A stretch of DNA of 64,000 bases from Stercorarius parasiticus (taxonomy: Eukaryota; Chordata; Aves; Charadriiformes; Stercorariidae), in NCBI GenBank assembly GCA_013396915.1, contig VWZL01000430.1, forward strand, positions 249,253-313,252, read 5' to 3'. Of the stretch, positions 33,301-44,253 are shown piece after piece. The notes under the pieces were generated by a model. It was not told the DNA's origin and did no database searches. It saw nothing but the letters and a program-made list of their open reading frames with translations. Position 1 is the stretch's first letter. Every line of letters begins with the position of its first letter. A program made the translations under genes and the position numbers.

Positions 33301-36300
33301 ATGATCTTTAAGGTCCCTTCCAACCCAAACCATTCTGTGATTCTGTGTGATTCTGTGATAAAAATGAGTTTCTAGATGGAATTTGGAACTGCACTTCATT
33401 TCTCCCTGCCTTGTACACCCCCTGCTTGGACCAAGAACAGGAACAAGACCAAGTTGCTGTAGCAAGTCGACACACCAACAGGAGCACTGCCATCCCGTGA
33501 AGGCACACTTTCTGCCCACTTGTCTTTACTTCTACAGAAGATGCTGGAGTATTCTGGGCATCCAGATGTCACGTCCCATTCAAACGCCAAGAGATAATTG
33601 AGTAGACTTTGAAGTAGCCTAAGAACCCGTCTTCTAGACAACCTAACATAGGTTCCTGCTTGGAATTACCCATCATGCAAGCCTTCTCTCTTCACTGACA
33701 TCATAGAGAGTGTACGATACTCACCACCTAACCAAGGCACCTTAATCTTTAGAGCACGCCACCGTGCTTCAAGATCAGGCCGAACACTGCATGTTCCTGC
33801 TGGTAGAGGAGGAGCTGACAGGCTTTGCTAAAGGTTCCCTAAGTGCAGTGGTTGATGTATTAGAGAGTAATGTCAAGGCAAGGACGTGTACCTAGAGATG
33901 AGAAACAACGTGGGCCTCAAGGAACAATTTTTGACTTGTCAAGATGCTGGGACAGATGAGACAGTCCCACACATCACCTTGTTCTTCACTTCAGCTATGT
34001 GACAAACCTACAATTTTAATCAATGTAGATACTAAGGCCACCAGAAACTGTCCATCATAGGCTGCAAGTTCAGATCATCTGTGCTTAGATATGGGGTCAG
34101 TGATCCTGAAGAGCACAGGGCACAGTGATGGACAGAGACTGAAATTACACCCCAGCGCAGGGGAGGCTGTGCACTCTCAGATCTGGGATCAACAACCCAA
34201 GTCCAGCAAACTCAGCAAGAACCAGGGAAATGGTGATTCTAAAGGGACAGAAACAGAGCACAAAGCTCACTGAACTGTGAGCCCAGCCAAGAGTCTCCAG
34301 CAATTTTTCAGGGACATATTACAAAGAATTGAGACTGACACCTTGGCAGATTTTACCATCAATTAATTAAAAGGCTTCAGTAAGGTTGAATCTCCAATCT
34401 GCATCACGGAGTGTTTGCAGTTGAAAACTAAAGGGAAGGTGGAAGTGTATTTATTGGACTCCCACTCAGGCTCAGGTAGTCCTCCAGCTATCTGGACCTC
34501 TGGAAATCTCCCACCCGCACATGGAAGGGACACCTATGGCCGACATACCAAAAGGACATTTCTGCAGTTGCTCTTGAGACCGTGGCACAGCGCATCTGCA
34601 CCAGCGTTACCTGATGGACGCTGCAGGAAGCAGCAGCGCTGCAGGATGTGATTTGATCTGGTTTAGCTGGTGGAGTACATGCTGGTGAGACCCTCTCTGC
34701 TATTTAGGGAGGATTGTGAGGAACAAGATGGGATCCTGGGAAAGGGCAGCAGGTTCCTGGCCGTACAGCTGCACATCAGCATCTGTACAATACACTGCAG
34801 CAAACCAGCATGGAAAAATTCAGGGGAAAATTGACTGAAGCAACTGGGCAGTTTTATGACCATTAATACCATGCATAGCAATGTAAGCTAAAATACGCGT
34901 AATTAAATCCCAGATTATATGGTATTAGATGACGACGATCAGGGTTAGAAGGAATTCTCCCTGCGTTCCACATGCCTTACACAACTGCTTGGGGAAGCTG
35001 CCTTGGCACAGAGTGGTTTCTTCACTTCTCTCTGAAACACCAAGCATCGATCCATGCCAGAGACAAAGCAAAGCAGACTTCCTAAACCCACGGCTTGATT
35101 TGGCACGTCAAATCTAATCCTGCTGTATCCATTACAAGTTGCTATAAACAGCCAGCTTTGGGAAGAGACGCTGTGCTCACCTTCCAAAGGGTGACGGTCA
35201 TTCTTTGGTAACTTGGGGGAGAGAGGAGCACTGTATGGAGGGGAATCTTGGGAATATCGCTTTGTACCCCGGCCTGGTCCCTGCAGAGTGCCGTCTAACG
35301 AACTGCTTCTGTCTAGGAAAAGAGAACAAGCCCTATTTAGGAATGGAGACTTTCTGGGAAATTCAGTCTTGCCAGAGTCACTTAAGACTCGCGTGCATCG
35401 CCAGCCTGGTAACAGCCTGTTAAAACTGCAATCCAGCACATCCGTCAGTGCTTAACATTTTATATTTTGCTTTGCAAGTTTTATCAGAGAAAAAAGGGTG
35501 GCGAGAAACCTAGCAAAGAATCTTAGCCATGTTTTGCCGTATTTCACCCCAAATATCGCCTTTGATTGACATAATTCCTTTTCTCCTCATTCTACCCCTT
35601 GGCTCATCCCGCACAAATCCTGTTCCTCCCCACTCTTCCCCTTTCAGACACATGTAACCCTTGGACGATTTGCAAACAACCCTTGGACGATTTGCTAACA
35701 CTCTGTGCCATACACAGTGCTTGATTAAACTGTACTCAAATTTTCAATCTTTCCCCAAATGGATCCCTCAAGCACCCCAGCTGTCGCTGCTGCTCTTCTC
35801 CAAATGCTTCCCCAGGCTGGGGATCTCCGTGTTGTAACGCGGCAGACGAGACGTCGGGCTGGGCTGTGAGACGTCTCCTCGCAGACGGCGGAAGGCTGCA
35901 CACAAAGTGTCAGTGGGTGGATGAACACAGGGAATGGAAGCGCTAACAGGGATGGGGGCAGCAGCCAGGCAAGCGACACGGTGGGTGGCAGACCATGCCT
36001 CGTCTGGACAAGGCATGGTCACCTGAGAAGCAATGAGGAGGTGGCCCACCAGCCGCCGCCTGCCCACGCGGGCCACCAGCGCTCCTGGGTGGCTCCTTCC
36101 AGCTGCCCCAAGCATGGGCGACACGTGTGAGCCTGCAGGGTTCCAGGTGTGCAGGGAGAGGGGTGAAATGCTCATAGACAGATGCCGGGAGCTGGGCAAC
36201 AGCAGGGAGCAGCCCCAGCTGCCGGTGCAGGGCAGGGACGGGAGCTGGAGGGGTGACGGAAATACGGCGGGGAGCGACTGGGACCGGACACCAGGGAAGA

Positions 36301-39300
36301 TGCATCACGCCAAACAAAGAAACGAAGGTACAGATGGGTGGGAAGCATCAGACGGTCACAATTTAGCTGACTAAAGAGAAATATAAAGGTAGAGAAAAAT
36401 ATCTGTTTTACCAAAATCCTTTGGGGAAACGATCTGCTGCTCATACTGAGGCCCTGGGACTCCATACGGGTATGATCAAAAATCACTGTAACATCATTAG
36501 AAAGACAAATACCGTCCTCAGGACAAGTCCCTGTAAGAAACATTTATTGCCCAGATAAAGACGGGAAACAAATGTTCTTAGTAATGTCTCTGGATATCTC
36601 TACATGTAAAACTGCATAACCTTCTTCACCAAACAGTCACAGAACCACAACAAAAGATGATGCTTTTTAAAGGTTTTATTAGGTTTTGTTTTGGGTTGAT
36701 TTTCAAAGTAATGCAAACACAGAAGGTCAGGCTGCAGAAGATAACCCAGGGCATCAGAAGTTACGTCAGTGTAAATTAATGGAAGGATAAGCCAAAAATA
36801 GGTCTGTAGTTAGGGTCTCTGATTTTAAAGGACAAATTTTAAGAAAGTAAAGAAATGGAGTAATGCATAGAGCTGCACTCAGCAGTTGTGACACGGATCA
36901 TCAGGAAAAGAAAGAAAATACCTTCAGTTCCAAAGATGCCATAAACATCATGAATGTGTATTATCAGGGAGGAAATAATCTGTGAGGAAAGGCCCTCAAA
37001 TCTAAATAAATGGATAAATGTTGACTTGGAGAAGGGTGCTGAGAACAAGCAGATCATTTACTGAAGATGAGAAGGACCTGCTCAGCATGGAGCCGTACAC
37101 ATCAGAGGATGGCGAGTACAGGGACAAAGTGAACTTTATAAACTCATTCTGTCTTTTGACACAGTGCAAAGGAAAAGATGGGAGCACATGTTCCACTACA
37201 GAAGTAACAAGTGGATGGAAACGAAGCGAGAGGATGCTGTGCAGAAAGGTAAAAACTGAGAAAAAAAAAAAGGTTGTCCTTGCCTGCAAACGCAAAGGAA
37301 GAGGAGCACATCTGCCCATGCCTGGGCTTGTGCTGTTGGCCATCCCATGGCAGGATGGATGCCTCTACAGTCAGGGAGAGACTGCTCACCTCATCTCATC
37401 AACTCAAAGTCAAGGCCAAAGCTCCTACTTTAGGATGCCGTAACTTGCAGTGACCGCACTGGTGCCTCCTCCCACGCAAAGCGTGCCTACTTACCTAGCT
37501 CAGGTGTCCATGCCTCTGTGACACCCACCTGCCTTCAGTCAAACAAATCCCACCCTTTGCTTCCAGTCGCAGCCATGCCGAACAGCAGGGCAAAGCTCGA
37601 AGGATGAAAGAAACGGGACAGGAATGAAAATATGCACCAATGACTAAGAAGTGTAAGTCAAATGACTGAACATACTCCAACTGGGACGTGAGGGTGCAGT
37701 GGAAGCCAAAACGTAACTTAGGAAAGAAGGCGCACGTGAAACCCTGGGTCTGCTGCAGCAAATTCTAACAAAACTCAGTGACGCGCTGCTCAGAGTGACT
37801 GGAAAGACGGTGCTAACATTTAAATAAGAAGGGCAAAATATTATTTTGGCAATGAAATGCTCATGTCTGACCTCAGCAGTACCACAAGGCTTGTAGGAGG
37901 AGAAGGAAAGGGTAAGTAAAATCCTTCAGTTACACAGGGCACATACCACAGCAGGCATTCATCAGAAGAGACTAACCCAATAGCTTCCCGATCATGAAAA
38001 AACAAACTGATCTGCCAGACCAAGGGAGAGTGGTCAATCTCATTTACCCGGAATTCAGCAAGGCATTTGATATGGAGAACATGAGGATACCAGAAGCTTT
38101 ATTATACGCACAAACATCTGATTTGAAGTGAAAAGCATTCGGCAGAGCACTGAGCAAGACCGTGAGGCTGGAGAGCAATGGCTAACTAATTTTCTCAAGG
38201 ATCATTCTTGAGTCCAGTGTAATTTAATATTTTTCTTATTAACTTTGCACAAATTTTAGAGATTCACTAATGAAATCTGTTGAAGTCTTCCCACGTGAGG
38301 CCAGATAAAGCAGAAAAAATACATATAGAACAGAGTACCAGAAAGGAGGTAAATCCAGCAGTAAAACACAGATGTGCGCTTGGAGCATTGTCCCATGAGC
38401 TGGGAACTTGCAGTTGACAATAATGGATGAGAAGAACAGGGTATGCGACCAGGACGGGTTGATCATCACCTGCTACAAGGATACAGTGACAAAAAGCGGC
38501 ATCCACAAACATTTCTTGTGCACGTGGTGGTGCCAGTGCTGTGGCACCAGGTCCCCATGAGCTCTTCCCCAGAGTGCTGGGTGGCACTCTGGTCACCTCA
38601 TGAAGTTTAATTCAAATCAACCCTAGATGAGGAGAGCAGAGACCTTTCTCACCAGAGCAGCCAAAAGGTGAGCTGCTCTGAAGGATACGACTGCTCTCTA
38701 ACTGCTTACAGAAGAAGGTGAACTAAATTAAGCTAAATGACAACGTAAAGACAAGGACAGACGGATACCAAGTTGCCCAAGAATAAATTTGGGCTAGAAA
38801 CTACAACATAGTTTCTAAAAATTCATCAAAAAACCTCCGAGCAGCCTCCAGTGGAAAAGCAAAATCTCCAGTTCCAGAGTTAATGAAAGCAACAGCGTGT
38901 GCTGTCGTGCCTGTAATAACAGGACCCAACGCTCAGTGGTCCAGAACGTGCCTCCAGTCCTGTGTTTTCAGATGGCTCCACGTCGTATCTACCTGTTCAC
39001 ATTTCACAGCCCATCCCTGTTCTTATTAACTGCAATCAACTTCCCATTTTCTTGCAAATCCACTGTTTCCTTATGTATAACTTAATCTATTTCCCCTTAT
39101 TTCCATGATTATGCCTTACTTAGCAAGACAGAATGCCAGGACGCAGCTGACCTAAGGGCTGCTGCAGACCTTCCTTCTTCTGCCCCAAGCACACGCATGA
39201 ATGCTCCATGGCATCCACAGTGATGCTCCTGTAAAGCGAGTTTGTTTTGGAAATTGAGAGCAGCTCCCAGTGCTAACCAGAGATCGTTTTCTGGAAGAAC

Positions 39301-42300
39301 CGCCCCCATTCGGGCACACGAGCACCTGCACCCATGAGGAAACAAGGCAGGACACACAGAGCTGAAGGTGAGACCACGCAGCCTTGACACTTTGTGTGAT
39401 TTAAGCTGCTATACAACTGCATCCTCATTCTCCCATGACCAGTCCTAAACTCTCAAAATCGCCGGTACTGTTTCTTTGCCTTCACCAGAAGCCACTGTAA
39501 TGTGTAGACAACAATGTTTATCATCTTCTTTCAGGTGCCTGAGAAAAATGTTAGATGCCCAGATGCCCAACAATCCCCGAGACATCAGTATGAACTACAG
39601 GACTAGGTGTTAGCACTTCTCTGGACTGTGGTGGATCTTTCTTTAATCCCTGCAAACACTCTAACGAAGAGTTCAGGATGGGCAGGTCTCAGCAACGTGT
39701 CATATCTGGTGCTCTGCCTTTATACTCTTCCATGCTGCCAGGCAGCCCAGCTCTTAGCACAGACACCACTGACATCTCATGGTGGCTAGAAACCATGCGT
39801 GCGAGCTACAAGACCCTCACCATCCAAGCCTGCTACCATGCCCAGACCCTCTTCCTCTTCCTCCCATTCTGGTTTTGCTCTGTCTCATGACGACAGGGTA
39901 CTTCCACATTGAAACATGGGGATTTCTTCTAACTGGGGGAGTCCCTAGAGGGGTAACCTCTAGTCCCAGTAACTAGACATGCTGTTCCTGAACCTGCCAC
40001 AGCAGCCAACCCACTCCCTACAGCTCCTCTTCTTGCAGCACAGCCCAGGTCCCTGCTCCTGGCACTGCTGGCTCCAGCATGGCTCCGCACAGCCCCAGCC
40101 TGCAGGCAGCAGATCAGCCATGGAGGAAGCAGAGGACAGTCACTCCAAGATCCTCACGCTCTTTACACTGTCACTAATCCCTTCTCCTGAGCCCGGGGGC
40201 TTTGCAGGATGCAATGAAGCACTGTGGTATTAGGCCGTTGCCTCTAAGCTTCACGCTTAGCAACTTTTTCTTAAAGAGTTCTTCCTAAGTGCTTATCCTT
40301 TTACATTAGAAATTCTTGCTTTTCTCATCAGACCCATAATTATCCAAAGGATTAACTCCGGAAAGACCTCAAACAGCTATTTGCTGACTCAAGGGGCAGA
40401 AAGGTAGTGGAGGAAGCAAGACAGGAGAGCAGATCAGCACAAGACACTTGTCAACGACCTGAAGAGGGTGCAGATAGCTTTTGTCCTCTCCATGACTAGC
40501 ATTCCTACAGCAGCAGCTCCCCCAGAGCCCCACAGCCAGGGAGGGAGGCAGCTTTCACCCCAGGAGCTGTTGCCACTACCCAGCACTGCGGGGAAAACTA
40601 TTGGTCATCTTGTTTTCCACCGCTTTCACTTAAGAGCAATTTTGCAGCCTGACGATTTGCATCGTGGCATGAACTATCTTGCCAGGGGTGTTGCTTCAAC
40701 GCAGCAGAGCGTTAGCCATGCCAAGAAAAACAAAGCCACCTCTGCCTCAGGTGCATCATCCCTGAAGGGGCTAAGCTTTCACCTAGGGCTGGATGTGCTG
40801 GCTGCTGGCAGCACACGCACAGCTGCTGTGGAAAACGCTCTGCTAGGTTTTATTTCCATTTCTAATTCCAGTTTACCTGCTACACGTTATCACTCTTCTA
40901 TTTCTCACGCAGAGTCTTTCACCTCAATTCCTAACTGGATGAAGTCACTATAACCAGATTACAGGAAGCGGGAAGGACTGGGGGACAAGGAGAGGAGGGA
41001 CGACAAGGAGACAGCACGGATGAGCAGAAACCTACAGGCAAAGATGGAAATCAGACCGACAGGCAGAAAATACAGCAACTTGAATCCTGTGCAAAAAGAG
41101 CCCTAGCGGGCACGTGCATGACACTTGATGTGATGCAACGAACCCTGCAGAGAGGGCTCTGAAACACAGCCTGCCTCCTGAGACAAAGATAAAATCTGGG
41201 TTAAGGCACGGAGCACCTGGGGTCCCTACAATGCCGCCCCCGCCCCAGCTCCTACCTGGTAGATACCTGTCGTGGTCGTACTCGTGTGAGCGCTGCATGT
41301 GGCTGTTCTGAGTGAAAGGCTGGTTCCCAAAGAGGTTGTCACTGCGAAGATTGTGGCAGAGCTTCTCCAGGAAGCGGAGGACGTAGGTGATACTGTTTAC
41401 TGCTGGCAGGTTCAGAGTGTGCTGTTCCCGATCAAACACAGCTGGAGACAGAAACAAACAGAGCCCAACACGTAAACCCCCAGCAAAGGCAGGAGGCTAC
41501 GCCCAGGGCTGCACAGCCAGCTTCTGTATCTCAGCATCGCTGGTCTAGACTAGAGCAAACAAAAGCCACTGCCTTCCGCTGGCTGAGCGCTGGCGAGCTC
41601 GCTTCCCTGGGACAGGCTAAAACCAGTCTGCTGCGCCCAGCGCCAGGTACGGGGCTGCAGCGCCCGAGAAGCTGCGTTCGAGGGAATGGGAAGGCATTCA
41701 AGGAGGGCCCTGCACTCCCAGCATCCGGGTAAACACGGGCTTAAAGGCAAAATTAAAACCCGGGATATTTCTCGTCTTTCCGTCAGGAGTTTTGAAAATC
41801 CCACCCGTTTCGCCTCCTCCTGGGGGCTCGGGCAGTCCTGGGGGATGATAACGCTGCCCAGGCTGACACCAGGGCTGCTCGCTGCCTTCTCCACAGCTCT
41901 GCCTGGAGGCCACGCCAACTGCTCTGCTCTGAGTCAGCCGCGAGCTGTTGCTTCACTGACACAGATGTTTGGCAAGAAAGAGAAGACAGAAATCCTCTGT
42001 CTGCCCCTGGCCCATGACTGCACCAAGCTTCAGGAGAGACATCTTCCACGGAGCGAATTCTTGCAATGACATCTCTGAAGGCAAACTGCTGCAGGCCAGT
42101 TCTCACCTGAGATGACCTCTCCCCCGTGGCCTTGTTTTAAGAAGGAGAAGACTGTTTTCTGATGATAAGCGCAATCAATGCAGGCCTGTACTGCTTGCTG
42201 CAGGACAACAGAAGCTCGAGCTGGTCCAAAATGGTCCGGCAGCTGCTGAACTTTCTTCTTGTCTAGGTGGGGCCCAGTGCTGCCGTTCTTGTTCAAGTAA

Positions 42301-44253
42301 ATGCAAACTGCCAGGATGAGAAACGTGTTTGCCATTAACCCACTCAAGAAAGCAAGAAACAGATGCCTAAAATCCAACCTGAGAGGTGCTGAGATTTTAA
42401 GACTCTCAAATCACTCACAAAGGGCAATCCACCACGACTGCCTGTCTGCATCCTAACAGCAGAGCCACTTACAGAGGGGAATCGCCACCACAATCTTCCT
42501 GCCTCACACTCGCTTTCCAAGCTCCTGCTGTTTCTCCTATGCTTTCCCCAGCACTCAGGCTCCCAAAGGCAGGCTGCAAACTGGTTCCCATGCCAGCCAG
42601 GTAAGGTGCCTGCGATGTTCAAAGGAGATGAAGGAACGCAGCCCCCACTTTTTAGGGAAACTGGGTTCTTTAGGTTCCTCTGAAGATTGGCCAATTACGT
42701 TCTGGGGAAACAGAGGGCTCAGCCCATATCCAGTGCTTGACGGAACATATAAAAAGCAGCTTTGCATTGGACTTTCCTGCCCAGACTCATCTTCAGCTAA
42801 GTCTCACAGCTGTCGCAGAACATATACTCTGCACTGCCGCTCCTCCTCTTCCCCTGCTCCCTCTTGTCCCTCTTTGCCTTAATATCCTGGCTGAAGCTGA
42901 ACAGATCATTGCCGCTCTCGTTCAGCAGTTGTTCTGCATCTTGCTGTAGCTTCAGCAGCTGTGCCTGGCACGGTCTGGGAGTCACGAGAGGTGCTGCCCA
43001 CCGTACTGCCTCTGGGCATGATGGGCCACAAGAAGTGGAGTCACTAGCATGCACGTGGTAACTCAGGGAAAGGGGTCTCTGCACTGAGCAGATGGACTTG
43101 CAGTCTTCCTACGACTTCATTATTTCCAAAACAGACAGAGAGAGAAATGATCTGAACTCCTCTGCCTCTCTTTTTCTCCCGACACACTCTCTATTAGGCC
43201 AGCCTTTCTGGAATTGTAAGGTTTGCTGGTGTACGGGTTTAGGAAGAAATGGGAGCATCTCAGCGTGTCGCTGTCTGAGTGGTGCAGCTCCTAACTCTGC
43301 GACCTTGTCAAGAACGTGGTTCGAGACCCTTACCTGTGGGAGCCTGCATGGCAGAGCTGGGGATTGTAGCAGCGTCCTGAGGCACAGTGCTTGTGTCTGG
43401 TTCTGGGGTACTGGTTGTTGGAGAGGTGGGTGCTGGGTTCAGCAATGTCCTAGGTTTCCTCTGCAGAAAAAGAGGAGATATTTCTCCCTTTATCCCTGCT
43501 CTCCTTCACCACCCATGATCACTACACTCTTTCCTTTGCATCCAACAGACAAGGCACTGTGGAACATGACACACTTCTGATGGTGATGACGGGGAGTCTC
43601 AAAGAACCTAGTAATCAATATGTGTGTGTTTTATAAACCACAATCCTGAAAAAATAACAAGTCTGAGATCTGCCACCTCTGCTTGACTTAGACTAGCTAC
43701 ACACGATGGATGGAAGAGCTTATTCCACCGTTTGGCCGTCCTGTCATGATCACAGCATCTGCCATGCTACTTCACAGCTAATGCAGCTCCAAAGACACAG
43801 TTTCTTGATGGAAATGATCTTTAGGATACAGACATTCTCTAGAGCTCTGGGGCTGGACTCTGAGGGATATTCCCAGCCCACATACCCCTTTGGTCTCCTA
43901 CTTGCTGCAGTCACACAGCCAGAGGCTGAGACAAACGTGCACAAACACACGCATGCACCATCCCATGGCAGAACTTGCAGCACCTACGTTTCACCCGCCT
44001 GCATCAGCATCAGCTTTTACCTTACTGCCAGGCTTGGGGCCTCTCTTTCTGGGGAATTTCAAAGGCTCCACTGACTTGGAGGGTGTAGGCATGGGGTGAT
44101 GGATTAGCGCTTTGGTCGTTCGACCACGCTTCTTCCCTGTTTTGCGACGCCTTTGCCCTTGTTGATGCCCCAAAACAGTCTTTGTGCTACTGTGCATGCT
44201 AGGTTTCTCCGAGTTTACTTCGGAGGCAGGTAAAGGGCTCTTTGGAATCACAA
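24183..44253 (-). CDS. SCMH1: Scm polycomb group protein homolog 1 (8 exons, 5' partial)
   Basis: Polycomb protein associated with PRC1 in nuclear gene silencing. Exons in transcript order: 44253-44021, 43460-43334, 42307-42107, 41441-41256, 35312-35181, 28996-28793, 27630-27488, 24308-24183. They total 1352 nt in one frame: two bases of a split Val, 449 codons, then TGA. Order of parts: basic linker with KKRGR and [11 protein letters not shown]; Thr/Pro-rich linker; SLED domain (Scm-like embedded domain, a DNA-binding module) over two exons; Ser/Pro-rich linkers; C-terminal SAM domain, which in this family polymerises and binds PHC proteins. The end, KLKQGKF, matches human SCMH1. The N-terminal MBT repeats, which bind methylated lysine, are outside the window. 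Convergent with CTPS1, as in human. SCML2 is the main alternative, but the linker and C-terminus fit SCMH1 closely. Confidence 0.95.
24468..25225 (+). mobile_element. CR1 LINE, 5'-truncated
   Basis: In the SCMH1 terminal intron, antisense to SCMH1. Carries the end of ORF2 ([14 protein letters not shown]) and a 3' UTR ending in the ATTCTATGATTCTATA repeat. This differs from the TTCTGTGA tails of other copies and suggests a different CR1 subfamily. Confidence 0.9.
26104..26131 (+). repeat. A-rich low-complexity run
   Basis: Thirteen A followed by CAAAACAAAAAAAC in the SCMH1 terminal intron. Confidence 0.9.
26801..26819 (+). repeat. CA dinucleotide microsatellite
   Basis: About nine CA units directly upstream of the CR1 at 26836. 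Confidence 0.95.
26836..27471 (+). mobile_element. CR1 LINE, 5'-truncated, beside an SCMH1 splice site
   Basis: About 635 bp, antisense to SCMH1. Starts just after a CA microsatellite and ends TTCTGTGA at 27463-27470, ten bases from the GTAAGTA donor of the SAM exon. Confidence 0.92.
27488..27630 (-). CDS. SCMH1: SCMH1 exon, start of the SAM domain
   Basis: Between CCCCCAG and the strong donor GTAAGTA. Encodes [20 protein letters not shown], then [20 protein letters not shown] and ADLFRKH, the first helices of the SAM domain. A CR1 tail ends 17 bp beyond its donor side. Confidence 0.96.
27631..28792 (-). other. SCMH1: SCMH1 intron between linker and SAM exons
   Basis: C-rich and T/C-rich on the + strand around 27.85-28.6 kb. 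No match was seen to the 22-residue human segment (VLKGSNERRDMESFWKLNRS) that lies at this junction. Confidence 0.7.
28793..28996 (-). CDS. SCMH1: SCMH1 exon, linker before the SAM domain
   Basis: Between TTCCAG and GTAAGA. Encodes [20 protein letters not shown], then [20 protein letters not shown] and a tail with [14 protein letters not shown]. Aligns with the human ETFVLGNSL...SAVRRLCSRG linker but is diverged, as expected of a disordered region. Confidence 0.9.
31181..31330 (+). mobile_element. Possible LTR fragment
   Basis: Starts GTGATGGTTTGGGCCGGACT, reminiscent of the 5' end of some bird LTRs, and has ATTAAAC near 31325. No paired copy or target duplication was found. Confidence 0.3.
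32911..33358 (+). mobile_element. CR1 LINE, 3' fragment
   Basis: About 450 bp of ORF2 end and 3' UTR, with three partial tail repeats (TTCTGTGATTCTGTGTGATTCTGTG). Antisense to SCMH1. Similar body to the copy at 24.5-25.2 kb. Confidence 0.9.
35181..35312 (-). CDS. SCMH1: SCMH1 cassette-type exon, Ser/Pro linker
   Basis: Found by its splice sites (TTTTCCTAG acceptor, GTGAGC donor) and by phase. It starts with two bases and ends with one, exactly as both neighbours need, so 132 nt can be included or skipped without a frameshift. Encodes [20 protein letters not shown], then [20 protein letters not shown] and PLE. I do not recall this segment in the main human SCMH1 protein. The protein-like composition and matched phases support a real exon, probably alternatively spliced. 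Confidence 0.75.
35656..35699 (+). repeat. 22-bp direct tandem duplication
   Basis: AACCCTTGGACGATTTGC plus four bases, twice in a row, differing at one position (AAAC or TAAC). In an SCMH1 intron. Confidence 0.95.
38028..38640 (+). mobile_element. Old CR1-like LINE remnant
   Basis: The + frame near 38045 reads [11 protein letters not shown], close to the LINE reverse transcriptase YLDFSKAFD motif. About 150 bases on, another frame reads QGSFLSPV then, after a stop, FNIFLINF, matching the later RT motif block. Frames are broken by stops and indels. The 3' limit is uncertain. Confidence 0.6.
41256..41441 (-). CDS. SCMH1: SCMH1 exon, second half of the SLED domain
   Basis: Between GTCTCCAG and GTAGGA. 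Encodes [20 protein letters not shown], then [20 protein letters not shown] and PFTQ. The stretch after PFTQ reads [11 protein letters not shown] here, unlike the human THLSLTAIEYSHS, and both rejoin at HDRYLPG. Confidence 0.95.
42107..42307 (-). CDS. SCMH1: SCMH1 exon, first half of the SLED domain
   Basis: Between CTGGCAG and GTGAGA. Encodes [20 protein letters not shown], then [20 protein letters not shown] and [25 protein letters not shown]. Nearly identical to the human SLED domain. Confidence 0.96.
43334..43460 (-). CDS. SCMH1: SCMH1 exon, Thr/Pro-rich linker
   Basis: Between TTCTGCAG and GTAAGG. Encodes [20 protein letters not shown], then [22 protein letters not shown] and one base of the next Val. 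Low-complexity linker conserved with human SCMH1. This exon is too short to appear as a long open frame. Confidence 0.93.
44021..44253 (-). CDS. SCMH1: SCMH1 exon, basic linker after the MBT repeats
   Basis: Follows a TTTATTTCAG acceptor with two bases of a split Val. Its 77 whole codons run [20 protein letters not shown], then [20 protein letters not shown], ending KRGPKPGSK before GTAAAA. Clusters of Lys/Arg with Gly-Pro resemble AT-hook or nuclear-localisation sequence. Confidence 0.95.

Larger units (their letters stand above)
28997..35180 (-). other. SCMH1: SCMH1 intron, 6.2 kb
   Basis: Contains one CR1 tail and a possible LTR scrap near 31.2 kb. The rest is unassigned single-copy-looking sequence. 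Confidence 0.65.
35313..41255 (-). other. SCMH1: SCMH1 intron, 5.9 kb
   Basis: Contains a 22-bp tandem duplication, an exon-like but out-of-phase open stretch at 36412-36530, and an old LINE remnant near 38 kb. Otherwise unassigned. Confidence 0.65.
41442..44020 (-). other. SCMH1: Three short SCMH1 introns
   Basis: Intervals 41442-42106, 42308-43333 and 43461-44020. No repeat, RNA gene or extra exon recognised. Confidence 0.65.

Noticed and set aside
34945..35439. The full 164-codon - strand frame as one gene
   Set aside because: Only 35181-35312 is supported as an SCMH1 exon. The rest of the frame is flanking intron read through.
40468..40953. 161-codon + strand frame with Ser/His-rich sequence
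   Set aside because: No recognisable domain or promoter context, and it lies within an SCMH1 intron.
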